DNA of 13,106 nt from CAZSCF01 sp964605365 (GTDB lineage: Bacteria; Patescibacteriota; Minisyncoccia; Moranbacterales; UBA2206), in NCBI GenBank assembly GCA_964605365.1, contig CAZSCF010000020.1:1-13106 (forward strand). Reading direction: 5' to 3'. Of the stretch, positions 5,852 to 12,254 are shown in pieces. A model generated the notes under the pieces. The model worked only from the letters and a program-made list of their open reading frames with translations, was not told the DNA's origin and searched no databases. The first letter of the stretch is position 1; each line of letters starts with the position of its first letter. The translations under genes and the position numbers were made by a program.

Positions 5852-7321
5852 ATGAAAAAATATATTCCAGTTATCGGCATGGAAATCCATGTTGAGCTAA
5901 AAACGAAATCGAAAATGTTTTGCTCTTGCAAGAATGATTTAAATTTGGAAAAAAAGCCTAATGTCAATGTTTGTCCGATTTGTACGGGTCAGCCGGGAAC
6001 ATTGCCATTTCCTAATGAACAAGCCGTCAAATTTGTGCAAATGGCCGGATTGGCGTTAAATTGTAGTTTGCGAAAAGAATCAAAATTTGACAGAAAAAAT
6101 TATTTTTATCCGGATATTCCGAAAGGTTATCAAATTTCTCAATATGATCAGCCTCTTTGTGAAAATGGAAAAGTGAAAATAAATAGCAGAGAAATTGGTA
6201 TCACACGGATTCATTTGGAAGAGGATACTGGAAAGCTAGTTCATCCTAAAGGAGTGGAATATTCTTTGGTAGATTTCAATCGGGCTGGTGTGCCACTGAT
6301 GGAATTGGTAACTGAACCGGATATTGAAAGCGGAAAAGAGGCTAGACTTTTTTGCCAAAAGCTGCAACAAATTTTTCGATATTTAGAAATATCCGATGCC
6401 GATATGGAAAAGGGGCATATGCGTTGCGAAGTTAACATTTCGCTTTATAAAGAAGGAGAGGACAAATTAGGTGGCACTAAAGTGGAGGTGAAAAATATCA
6501 ATTCATTCAAGTTTGTGGAAAAATCTGTTGATTATGAAATAAAAAGGCAAACCGAACTTTTAAATAAGGGTGAAAAAATTATTCAAGAAACTAGAGGCTA
6601 TGACAGTAATCGTGAAATTACTGTTTCTCAGAGAAAAAAAGAATCAGCGCATGATTATCGATATTTTCCCGAGCCGGATATTCCTCCAATGATTTTTTCA
6701 GATGATTACGTGGAGGATATTCGCAGAAAATTACCAGAACTTCCTGAGCAAAAAACCAAAAGACTCATTGAAGAATACGGGATATCCGAAAGCAATGCCG
6801 AAGTTATAACCAGCGATAAAAATCTGGCTGAATACTTTGAAGAAGTTGTTTCTGAGATAAAAGAGAAACTGAATTGCAGTGAATTTGAGGTTGCAGAAGT
6901 GAAATGTTTAAAAGTAGCTTCTAATTATATCGTTAGTGAATTGCAAAAACATCTAATTAAAAATCATGAAACGATAAAAGATATAAAAATAACTCCGGAA
7001 AATTATGCTGAGTTGGTGGCTTTTGTCGCCAGCGGTAAAATAAATTCCAGTGCAGCACAGACAGTACTTGAGGAAATGTATAAAACAGGCGGAGATCCGT
7101 CGCAGATTATTGAGAAGAAGGGGTTATCTCAAGTAAGCGATAAGGATGATCTAACAGTCGTTATTCAGGAGATTATTGACAAGAATGAAAAATCAGTACA
7201 GGATTATAAGAGCGGAAAAGAAAATGCCTTGCAATTTTTAATGGGTCAAGTTATGAAAGTTACCAAAGGCAAAGCCAATCCGGAAATGACAAAAGAAATA
7301 TTAAAAGAAAAAATAAAATAA
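5852..7321 (+). CDS. gatB: Aspartyl/glutamyl-tRNA(Asn/Gln) amidotransferase subunit B
   Basis: GatB is the tRNA-binding and kinase subunit of GatCAB. The complex phosphorylates misacylated Glu-tRNA(Gln) or Asp-tRNA(Asn) and amidates it. The protein has 489 residues, normal length. The N-terminus IPVIGMEIHVEL, the zinc cysteines C24/C26/C41/C44 (CSC and CPIC), YFYPDIPKGYQISQYD and HLEEDTGK are all diagnostic. DYRYFPEPDIPP ends the catalytic part. The C-terminal YqeY-like tRNA-binding domain includes GKINSSAAQTVLEEM and ends in GKANPEMTKEILKEKI. gatA and gatC are not adjacent. The ATG lies 20 bp after the palindromic element, with no Shine-Dalgarno. The stop codon abuts the strong Shine-Dalgarno of the next gene. 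Confidence 0.97.
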   Translation: MKKYIPVIGMEIHVELKTKSKMFCSCKNDLNLEKKPNVNVCPICTGQPGTLPFPNEQAVKFVQMAGLALNCSLRKESKFDRKNYFYPDIPKGYQISQYDQPLCENGKVKINSREIGITRIHLEEDTGKLVHPKGVEYSLVDFNRAGVPLMELVTEPDIESGKEARLFCQKLQQIFRYLEISDADMEKGHMRCEVNISLYKEGEDKLGGTKVEVKNINSFKFVEKSVDYEIKRQTELLNKGEKIIQETRGYDSNREITVSQRKKESAHDYRYFPEPDIPPMIFSDDYVEDIRRKLPELPEQKTKRLIEEYGISESNAEVITSDKNLAEYFEEVVSEIKEKLNCSEFEVAEVKCLKVASNYIVSELQKHLIKNHETIKDIKITPENYAELVAFVASGKINSSAAQTVLEEMYKTGGDPSQIIEKKGLSQVSDKDDLTVVIQEIIDKNEKSVQDYKSGKENALQFLMGQVMKVTKGKANPEMTKEILKEKIK

Positions 7322-7329
7322 GGAGGTGA
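7322..7329 (+). promoter_or_regulatory. Strong Shine-Dalgarno for the gene at 7335
   Basis: GGAGGTGA is fully complementary to the 16S 3' end and lies 5 nt before ATG 7335, directly after the gatB stop. It rules out the in-frame GTG at 7326, which is part of the Shine-Dalgarno. It is the only classical ribosome binding site seen in the window. Confidence 0.85.
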
Positions 7330-7334
7330 GAAAG

Positions 7335-7691
7335 ATGGTTTTCAAGGGGGTGGAAATCAATACGTCACTCGATCACAGATTTAGGTTAAATATACCAGGA
7401 GAAATAGTAAAAACAAAAGAAATAGGCCCTATGGTTTTTTTGGCTAATGTGAAAATCAAGGACAGGTTGCTTACAAGAATTTATTACCATGAGCCCAGGA
7501 AGACCAAAAGATTTATAAGGGTCAGAGTCGAAAAAACCAAATCTGGTCACAGAGTAACTTTAGTAAAGTCAATAAGGGCGCAGTCTGATTCATTTTATTA
7601 CGAGAAAATTTTTCAGACAAAAAAACCATTGCCAGTCATGATTATTGACGGAGGGGATTTTATGGAGATATTGCCATGGCCGGTATATTAA
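7335..7691 (+). CDS. Small conserved-looking protein of unknown function
   Basis: A basic 118-residue protein that I do not recognise. It has no signal peptide, membrane segment or cysteine cluster. The first part, INTSLDHRFRLNIPGEIV (about 8-25), faintly recalls the LDxxGRLxxP strand of AbrB/MraZ swapped-hairpin domains. The rest alternates charged and hydrophobic residues, suggesting a mostly beta protein. The start is fixed by the strong Shine-Dalgarno at 7322-7329, which is unlike its neighbours and predicts high expression or a different origin. It starts 13 nt after the gatB stop, so it may be translated from the gatB mRNA. A shared hairpin at 7698-7731 separates it from convergent miaA. 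Confidence 0.7.
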   Translation: MVFKGVEINTSLDHRFRLNIPGEIVKTKEIGPMVFLANVKIKDRLLTRIYYHEPRKTKRFIRVRVEKTKSGHRVTLVKSIRAQSDSFYYEKIFQTKKPLPVMIIDGGDFMEILPWPVY

Positions 7692-7731
7692 AAAACAAAG
7701 GGGTGTCTAATAATTTGCGTAGGCACCCCTT
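7691..7731 (-). terminator. Intrinsic terminator between convergent units (mainly for thrS-miaB-miaA)
   Basis: AAGGGGTGTCT (7698-7708) pairs with AGGCACCCCTT (7721-7731) over 11 bp with one G-T. On the minus strand TTTGTTTTTT follows, so it should terminate the thrS-miaB-miaA operon 7 nt after the miaA stop. On the + strand the hairpin starts 7 nt after the small gene but lacks a clean T-run, so + termination may be weaker. Confidence 0.85.
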
Positions 7732-7737
7732 CACTTA

Positions 7738-8703
7738 TTATAAGAATTTTATAACTATCTTTTCTGCTTCCCTGTGATTTTTAATCCACTTTATTCTTTT
7801 ATCTTTCTGAAACCAAGTCATCTGGCGTTTAGCGTAATCTTTTTCAGCTTGGTATGTTTTTTCAAAAACTTCCTTTTTAGACAATTTGCCCTTTAAATAT
7901 CTAGGAATCCAAAAGTAACCCAATCCAAAACTTTCAATTTTTTTCCAGCTAAGCCCTTGTTCATGAAGTTTTTTAACCTCTTTTATCATTCCTTGTTTGA
8001 AGCGCTTTGCGAGCCTTATTTTTATGCGTTCGTTTAATTTTTCTCGTGGCATAGATATTCCAATTTGCAGGAAAATCCAGCGCTTGTCATTCCGGACTTC
8101 CTGCCTGCCGGTAGGCATGGGATCCGAAATCTCCTTAGATCCTGAATCAAGTTCAGGATGACATAGCAACGCAGGGACTCTTCCAATTGATTTGCAAATT
8201 TCGATAGCTCTGATGAGTCGGACTTTATTTCTGGCATCAATATTTCCGGCTCTTTTCGAATCAAGTTTTTTGAGCATGGAAAATAATTTTTCTGCATGAT
8301 ATTTTCCTAATTTTTCGCGTAGCTTCCAATCCGGCTTTACTTCTGGAAATTCAACATCATCAATGATGCTTTTTATCCAAAAACCTGTGCCACCGCAAAT
8401 AATGGGTAATCTACCGCGTTTCAAGATGTCTTTTATTATTTTTTCTGTTTTCTTTTTAAACTGAGCAACAGAAAAATTGGTTTTGGGACTGACAATATCA
8501 ATCATATGATGTTTGGCTAACTTTTGTTCGGTCTTGGTAATCTTACCTGTACCGATATTCATTTCGCGATAAATTTGTCGGCTATCGGCCGAAATTATTT
8601 CACCATTATATTTTTGGGCAATTTTAATGGCTAGATCAGATTTACCTGAAGAAGTTGGTCCCAGGATAATGATTATTTTATTGTTGCTCCTTCCAAATTC
8701 CAT
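7738..8703 (-). CDS. miaA: tRNA dimethylallyltransferase with repeat-derived insert
   Basis: MiaA adds a dimethylallyl group to N6 of A37 in tRNAs that read UNN codons. The protein has 321 residues. Visible are the P-loop GPTSSGKS (15-22), ISADSRQIYREMNIGTGK (37-54), ICGGTGFWI (102-110), RLIRAIEI (162-169) and, in the C-terminal part, QAEKDYAKRQMTWF. Residues about 181-207 (starting CHPELDSGSKEISD) do not belong to the family; they are the in-frame translation of the repeat at 8085-8163. The insert lies between GRVPAL and WIFLQIGISMPRE, a tolerant loop. The start overlaps the 3' end of miaB by 31 bp, which suggests translational coupling. The product supplies the substrate for MiaB. Confidence 0.95.
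   Translation of the reverse strand: MEFGRSNNKIIIILGPTSSGKSDLAIKIAQKYNGEIISADSRQIYREMNIGTGKITKTEQKLAKHHMIDIVSPKTNFSVAQFKKKTEKIIKDILKRGRLPIICGGTGFWIKSIIDDVEFPEVKPDWKLREKLGKYHAEKLFSMLKKLDSKRAGNIDARNKVRLIRAIEICKSIGRVPALLCHPELDSGSKEISDPMPTGRQEVRNDKRWIFLQIGISMPREKLNERIKIRLAKRFKQGMIKEVKKLHEQGLSWKKIESFGLGYFWIPRYLKGKLSKKEVFEKTYQAEKDYAKRQMTWFQKDKRIKWIKNHREAEKIVIKFL
8085..8163 (-). repeat. TGTCAT...ATGACA repeat, copy 2, inside miaA, with nested palindrome
   Basis: The ends TGTCAT and ATGACA match the intergenic copies. One half is ATCCTGAATCAAGTTCAGGAT. The other half, TTCCGGACTT...GATCCGAAAT, is split by the 17-mer CCTGCCTGCCGGTAGGC (8100-8116) also found in tmk. The element stays in frame with miaA and adds about 27 codons, so one repeat sits inside another inside a gene. 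Confidence 0.85.
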
Positions 8704-10022
8704 ATATTCGCTTTTGTTATTTTTGCTTTAATTATTTTACCAACCAAATTTTCTCGTGCGGAGACAATCTTTACATTTTTCATGGTACGCGTTCGACCGA
8801 AATAAAATCCGTTTTTTCTTGCCCCGTTGTTCGCTTTAGCGAACTTTACGGGGTCTTTATCAACCAAAACTTCCAGGGTTTTTCCAACATATGTCCGATT
8901 ATTTTTCAGGGCTGATTTTTTGAGAATTTCATTGAGACATTGCTCTCTGATAACTTTTTCTTTTTTGGAAACACTGTCTTTCATTTTCCAGGCGACTGTT
9001 CCAGGACGAGGAGAATATTGGCCAAAAAATACCATGTCATAGCCAACCTTTTTCATTATTTCAGCTGATTCTAAGAATTGTTTTTTGGTTTCGCCTGGAA
9101 AACCGACAATAATATCAGAAGTAATGGAATATACTTTGTTTGGTTTGTTCTTTTTGAATCCAATTTTAATTTTTTTGACCAAACTTAAATAATGCGCAGC
9201 TGTATATTTTCGATTCATTTTTTCCAGGATTTTGCTATCACCAGATTGAATGGGCAGGTGAATGAATTCGCAAACCTTTTTTAGCTTGGTTGCAGTTTCA
9301 ATCAATTCATCGGAAAAATCTTTAGGATGGTTGCTGATAAAGCTTATCCAGAAATTGCCGGGAATAAAGTTTATTTTTTTGAGAAGTTGAGGAAAGTTTG
9401 TTTTTTTATTTTGGTACGAATTAACGTTTTGCCCCAATAAAATTATTTCTTTATAGCCTCTTTTTATCAAGCTTTTTACTTCTTTGATAATTTCTTCAAC
9501 TGGTCTGGAAACTTCTTGTCCGCGTGCGTAAGGAACGACGCAATAGGCGCAAAAATTATTGCAGCCGGTCATAATGGGAACGTAGGCCTGGTATTTGCTG
9601 GTATGTTTTGGATTAGTTGATAGATAGGCAATACTTTCTTTTTCTGTGATATTTTTTTGTGCTGGAATTTTAAATGAATTTTTAATGATCCAATTTTCAA
9701 AAATATCAAAATTACTAATTGGAAAAAACAGATCCACTTTATTCTTCAATCTTCTTTGTACATCCTTTCTATTTGCCAAACAGCCAGTCATAACAATTTT
9801 TTTTGTTCTATGTTTCATGCCCCATGTTTTATGAATGTTGTGTATTTGCCCATAAACCCGATCTTCAGCCATTTGGCGCACACCGCAAGTGTTGAACACG
9901 ACCAAATCAGCTTCAGATATTTTTGAAGCTGATTTTAAGCCATTCTTTTCCAAAAGCCCGGCAATTCGCTCGCTGTCAGAATAATTCATTTGACAGCCAA
10001 AAGTTTTAACGTAATATTTCAT
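8673..10022 (-). CDS. miaB: tRNA-2-methylthio-N6-dimethylallyladenosine synthase
   Basis: A radical SAM methylthiotransferase that adds the 2-methylthio group to i6A37 made by MiaA. The protein has 449 residues. The N-terminal UPF0004 domain shows C10, C46 and C81 (TFGCQMN, FNTCGVRQ, VMTGCLA), ligands of the auxiliary cluster. C154/C158/C161 form the CxxxCxxC radical SAM motif in TGCNNFCAYC. GFPGET (308-313) and a C-terminal TRAM domain with FGRTRT follow. Two oddities: residues 390-401 are encoded by a palindromic repeat, and residues 64-73 by degenerate GTTCCAT heptads. It starts 3 nt after the thrS stop and overlaps miaA, so the three genes form one operon. Confidence 0.96.
   Translation of the reverse strand: MKYYVKTFGCQMNYSDSERIAGLLEKNGLKSASKISEADLVVFNTCGVRQMAEDRVYGQIHNIHKTWGMKHRTKKIVMTGCLANRKDVQRRLKNKVDLFFPISNFDIFENWIIKNSFKIPAQKNITEKESIAYLSTNPKHTSKYQAYVPIMTGCNNFCAYCVVPYARGQEVSRPVEEIIKEVKSLIKRGYKEIILLGQNVNSYQNKKTNFPQLLKKINFIPGNFWISFISNHPKDFSDELIETATKLKKVCEFIHLPIQSGDSKILEKMNRKYTAAHYLSLVKKIKIGFKKNKPNKVYSITSDIIVGFPGETKKQFLESAEIMKKVGYDMVFFGQYSPRPGTVAWKMKDSVSKKEKVIREQCLNEILKKSALKNNRTYVGKTLEVLVDKDPVKFAKANNGARKNGFYFGRTRTMKNVKIVSARENLVGKIIKAKITKANIWNLEGATIK
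8821..8854 (-). repeat. Palindromic element in frame inside miaB TRAM region
   Basis: CCCCGT (8822-8827) pairs with ACGGGG (8848-8853), and GTTCGC (8829-8834) pairs with GCGAAC (8839-8844) around a TTTA loop. It encodes residues 390-401 (DPVKFAKANNGA), a spacer between VLVDK and KNGFYFGRTRT not expected in MiaB. It resembles a small mobile palindrome tolerated in a surface loop. Confidence 0.75.
9805..9832 (-). repeat. Degenerate GTTYYAT heptads inside miaB
   Basis: Four consecutive heptads on the + strand read GTTCTAT, GTTTCAT, GCCCCAT and GTTTTAT. They match the perfect GTTCCAT array at 3953-3980 in period and consensus. They encode MiaB residues 64-73, between the second and third cluster cysteines, where family length is otherwise about normal. 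Confidence 0.55.
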
Positions 10023-10025
10023 AAA

Positions 10026-11792
10026 CTATTTCTTTTCCGCAATTTCTTGTGTGATTTTTTCGATAAACTCTTCAACTTTGATAACTTTTTGGTCTTTATC
10101 TCGAGATCTCACGGCAACAGAATTGGAGTCGGATTCTTTTTCACCAACAACTAAAATATAAGGAATTTTTTGCTTTTCAGCTTCGCGAATTCTTTTGCCC
10201 AATGATTCATCAGAAGAATCAATTTCTATGCGGATGTCGTTTCCTTTTAATTTTTCCAAAACTTCATTGCCATAGGCATTGAATTTTTCCGAAACCGGAA
10301 TGATCATGGCTTGAACAGGGGAGAGCCAAATTGGAAATGCACCAGCAGTTTGTTCCGTTAAAAAGGAAAAAAATCTATCAAAAGATCCCATAATCGCTTT
10401 GTGGATGATAACCGGTCTTTCTTTTTCTCCTTTTTCATTGATAAATTCCAGATCAAATCTTTCCGGAGAATAAAAATCGATTTGCATTGTGGCAATACTA
10501 TCTTCTTTTCCTGAAACATTTTTTATTTGTACGTCAATTTTGGGGCCATAAAAAGCAGCTTCTCCAATAACTTCTACAAATTTTTCTTTGGATTCTTTTA
10601 AGGCTTCTCGAGCGTATTCAGCAGATTCTTCCCACAACTTTTTATTTTCAATATCACCATATTTTTTCTTATCGTCGAAATCAGGAAGAGAAAGGCGGAA
10701 CCAATAGCCAGTTATATTGAAATCGTCATAAACTTTTTTAAATAATTCCAAAATGTTTTTTAGCTCATTTTTAACTTGGGAGCGCGAACAATAGGTATGT
10801 GAATCGTTCTGGGAAAAGCAACGGGCGCGAATAAGTCCAGTAAGAACACCGGATCTTTCAAATCGATGAAGTGGACTAAAATCGCTATATCGGATTGGCA
10901 ATTCTCTGTAGCTTCTTAATTCATTTTTAAACATTATGTGATGATGGGGACAATTCATGGGCTTTAGATAATATTTCTCTCCTTCGATATCAATCGGGTT
11001 ATACATGTCATCTTCATAGTGGGCGAGATGACCAGATTTTTTGTATAAATGTTCGTGAGCTAGAACCGGCGTATATACGAAGCTATATCCGTTTTTTCTT
11101 TCTATTTCGTACATATAATCTTCCAGTTTTTTTCTGATAAATGCGCCATTGGGTAGCCAAAGAGGCAGGCCTCGGCCAATTTCTTCTGAAATCATAAAAA
11201 GTTTTAAATCTTTCCCTAATTTTCGATGGTCTCTTTTTTCCGCTTCTTCCAGCATTTGCAGATATTCATTTAGTTCTTTTTTGGATTCAAAGGCTACACC
11301 ATAGATTCTTTGTAATTGATTATTTTTTTCACTACCTTTCCAATAGGCGCCGGAAATACGATTGAGTTTCATTGCTTCGGGATTAATTTCGCCGGTTGAA
11401 TCCAAATGTGGGCCAGAACACAAATCAACAAATGAGTTGGATTTATAGACAGAAACTTTTTTATTGCCGTCTTTTTCCAAATCATCAATAAGCTCAAGTT
11501 TGTATGTTTGTCCAAGCTTCTGAAAATCTTTTATGGCGTCATCAATGGAAATTTCAGCTTGTTCAAATTTGTAGTTGGCCTTGATAATTTCCCTCATTTT
11601 GCCTTCCAGAATTTCCAAATCTTCCGGAATGAGGGTGCGAGGCAGTTCGAAATCATAGTAAAATCCGTTTTCAATGGCGGGACCAATGCCGAATTTAGCT
11701 TCTGGAAACATTTCCAAAACAGCTGCGGCTAAAACATGTGCAGTTGAATGACGAATAATGTCTAATTTTGCTGGTTTGTTTTTGGTTGACAT
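10026..11792 (-). CDS. thrS: Threonyl-tRNA synthetase lacking the TGS domain
   Basis: Charges tRNA-Thr. The protein has 588 residues against about 640 for E. coli, and it starts almost directly at the editing domain: the N-terminal TGS (N1) domain is absent. The editing site is H15xxxH19 with C125 and H129 (CSGPH). The catalytic core has the zinc ligands C281 (MNCPHHH), H332 (NDSHTYC) and H464 (VIIHKAIMGS), motif 2 HRFERSG and motif 3 GSFDRFF. A C-terminal anticodon-binding domain ends the protein. The ATG at 11792 follows a long structured leader with its own consensus promoter. miaB follows after 3 nt. Confidence 0.97.
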   Translation of the reverse strand: MSTKNKPAKLDIIRHSTAHVLAAAVLEMFPEAKFGIGPAIENGFYYDFELPRTLIPEDLEILEGKMREIIKANYKFEQAEISIDDAIKDFQKLGQTYKLELIDDLEKDGNKKVSVYKSNSFVDLCSGPHLDSTGEINPEAMKLNRISGAYWKGSEKNNQLQRIYGVAFESKKELNEYLQMLEEAEKRDHRKLGKDLKLFMISEEIGRGLPLWLPNGAFIRKKLEDYMYEIERKNGYSFVYTPVLAHEHLYKKSGHLAHYEDDMYNPIDIEGEKYYLKPMNCPHHHIMFKNELRSYRELPIRYSDFSPLHRFERSGVLTGLIRARCFSQNDSHTYCSRSQVKNELKNILELFKKVYDDFNITGYWFRLSLPDFDDKKKYGDIENKKLWEESAEYAREALKESKEKFVEVIGEAAFYGPKIDVQIKNVSGKEDSIATMQIDFYSPERFDLEFINEKGEKERPVIIHKAIMGSFDRFFSFLTEQTAGAFPIWLSPVQAMIIPVSEKFNAYGNEVLEKLKGNDIRIEIDSSDESLGKRIREAEKQKIPYILVVGEKESDSNSVAVRSRDKDQKVIKVEEFIEKITQEIAEKK

Positions 11793-11825
11793 ATGTTTGT
11801 ATAAGTATTATTTAATATTTATTTC

Positions 11826-11842
11826 ATCCGCCTAAAGCGGAT
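11826..11842 (+). repeat. Short palindrome ATCCGC-CTAAA-GCGGAT in the thrS leader
   Basis: A 6-bp stem with a 5-nt loop, 34 nt before the thrS start. On the + strand TTTATTTTTA follows, so it could end antisense transcription toward thrS. On the minus strand it is a simple hairpin in the leader. It is similar in size and style to the palindrome in miaB. Confidence 0.6.
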
Positions 11843-11910
11843 TTATTTTTATAGCTAAATTAAAATTTGGATAAAAATAAAAAATAAAACACCCAAAAAT
11901 CATTTAAGCT

Positions 11911-11946
11911 GCCAAGATCCCAATAATCGGGATGGTTCCACTTGGC
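11911..11946 (-). promoter_or_regulatory. T-box-type antiterminator helix with UGGAACC bulge
   Basis: Read on the minus strand: helix GCCAAG, 7-nt bulge UGGAACC, helix AUCCC, 7-nt loop GAUUAUU, then GGGAU and CUUGGC closing both helices. This is the geometry of the T-box antiterminator (A1, UGGNACC bulge, A2, loop), where the first four bulge bases pair with the tRNA NCCA end. UGGA predicts a U discriminator in tRNA-Thr. Confidence 0.65.
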
Positions 11947-11997
11947 TTCCTAAATGTTTTTTAGGCACTCTTTTTTCCTGATCGCTGGAAATTAGCG

Positions 11998-12033
11998 GAG
12001 GCTCGGCGGGTGGTTAAGCCGCTTCATCGCCTC
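11998..12033 (-). promoter_or_regulatory. K-turn hairpin with threonine codon loop (candidate short Stem I)
   Basis: On the minus strand: stem GAGGC/GCCUC; then GAU-GA-A facing C-GA, which fits a kink-turn (3-nt bulge followed by tandem G-A pairs); then stem GCGG/CCGC closing the loop CUUAACCAC. ACC followed by A in the loop would serve as specifier codon for tRNA-Thr(GGU). Canonical T-boxes carry a k-turn at the base of Stem I beside the specifier loop. Confidence 0.45.
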
Positions 12034-12096
12034 ATTTTACCCCATTAAATTTCTCCGAAGGAGAACTTATTTAATTGGGGTTACTTTTCTAATTTA

Positions 12097-12126
12097 ATTA
12101 TATTGTCCAAGCAGGCAAGATGTCAA
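12097..12126 (-). promoter_or_regulatory. Consensus promoter for the thrS-miaB-miaA operon
   Basis: On the minus strand TTGACA (12126-12121), an 18-bp spacer and TATAAT (12102-12097) match both consensus hexamers exactly. A start near 12090 gives a leader of about 300 nt before the thrS ATG at 11792. Confidence 0.85.
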
Positions 12127-12139
12127 ATGCAAAAAATGG

Positions 12140-12148
12140 TGGTATAAT
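12140..12148 (+). promoter_or_regulatory. Extended -10 promoter for the SIMPL-domain gene
   Basis: TGGTATAAT is a perfect extended -10 element. No good -35 lies at the right spacing, which such promoters tolerate. It diverges from the thrS promoter, with which it shares this short region. The transcript would start near 12155 and carry the dispersed repeat 12176-12241 in its leader. Confidence 0.6.
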
Positions 12149-12175
12149 TTAGATGTAAAAGTATATCTAATATCT

Positions 12176-12241
12176 TGTCATGCTGAATTTATTTCAGCAT
12201 CTACTAATAATTTTAGATCCCGAAACAAGTTCGGGATGACA
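12176..12241 (+). repeat. TGTCAT...ATGACA double-hairpin repeat, copy 3
   Basis: A 66-bp element with ends TGTCAT and ATGACA. Hairpin 1 is ATGCTGAA/TTTCAGCAT, followed by ATCTA; TAGAT precedes hairpin 2, ATCCCGAA/TTCGGGAT. The plan matches the copies at 2825-2884 and 8085-8163, and the paired bases in the stems change together between copies. It ends 13 bp before the ATG of the SIMPL gene, much like copy 1 before thyA. Confidence 0.85.
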
Positions 12242-12254
12242 GGCATAAAATTAT

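Larger units (their letters stand above)
11793..12090 (-). ncRNA. thrS structured leader, candidate T-box-like riboswitch
   Basis: This gene-free stretch is transcribed toward thrS from the promoter at 12097-12126. In 5' to 3' order on the minus strand it holds four elements. First is a long hairpin closed by CCCC/GGGG (12080-12040). Second is a k-turn hairpin with an ACC threonine codon in its loop (12033-11998). Third is a small hairpin CGCT/AGCG (11997-11983). Fourth is a T-box-like antiterminator with bulge UGGAACC (11946-11911), whose stem extends outward to about 11893 and is followed by the U-rich tail UUUUAUUUUUUAUUUUU. Position before thrS, the threonine codon and the UGGNACC bulge all fit tRNA-Thr sensing. 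A canonical long Stem I is not seen. Confidence 0.55.

Noticed and set aside
7326..7334. GTG 7326 as start of the small gene
   Set aside because: This GTG is part of the GGAGGTGA Shine-Dalgarno, which points to ATG 7335.
11998..12033. E. coli-style thrS operator in which the leader mimics the tRNA-Thr anticodon arm
   Set aside because: The loop has ACC, a codon, and no NGU anticodon, so it fits tRNA pairing better than synthetase mimicry.
11883..12080. A known housekeeping RNA (SRP RNA, tmRNA, 6S RNA or RNase P) in the thrS upstream region
   Set aside because: None of the diagnostic sequences I know for these RNAs is present on either strand. The promoter points into thrS.
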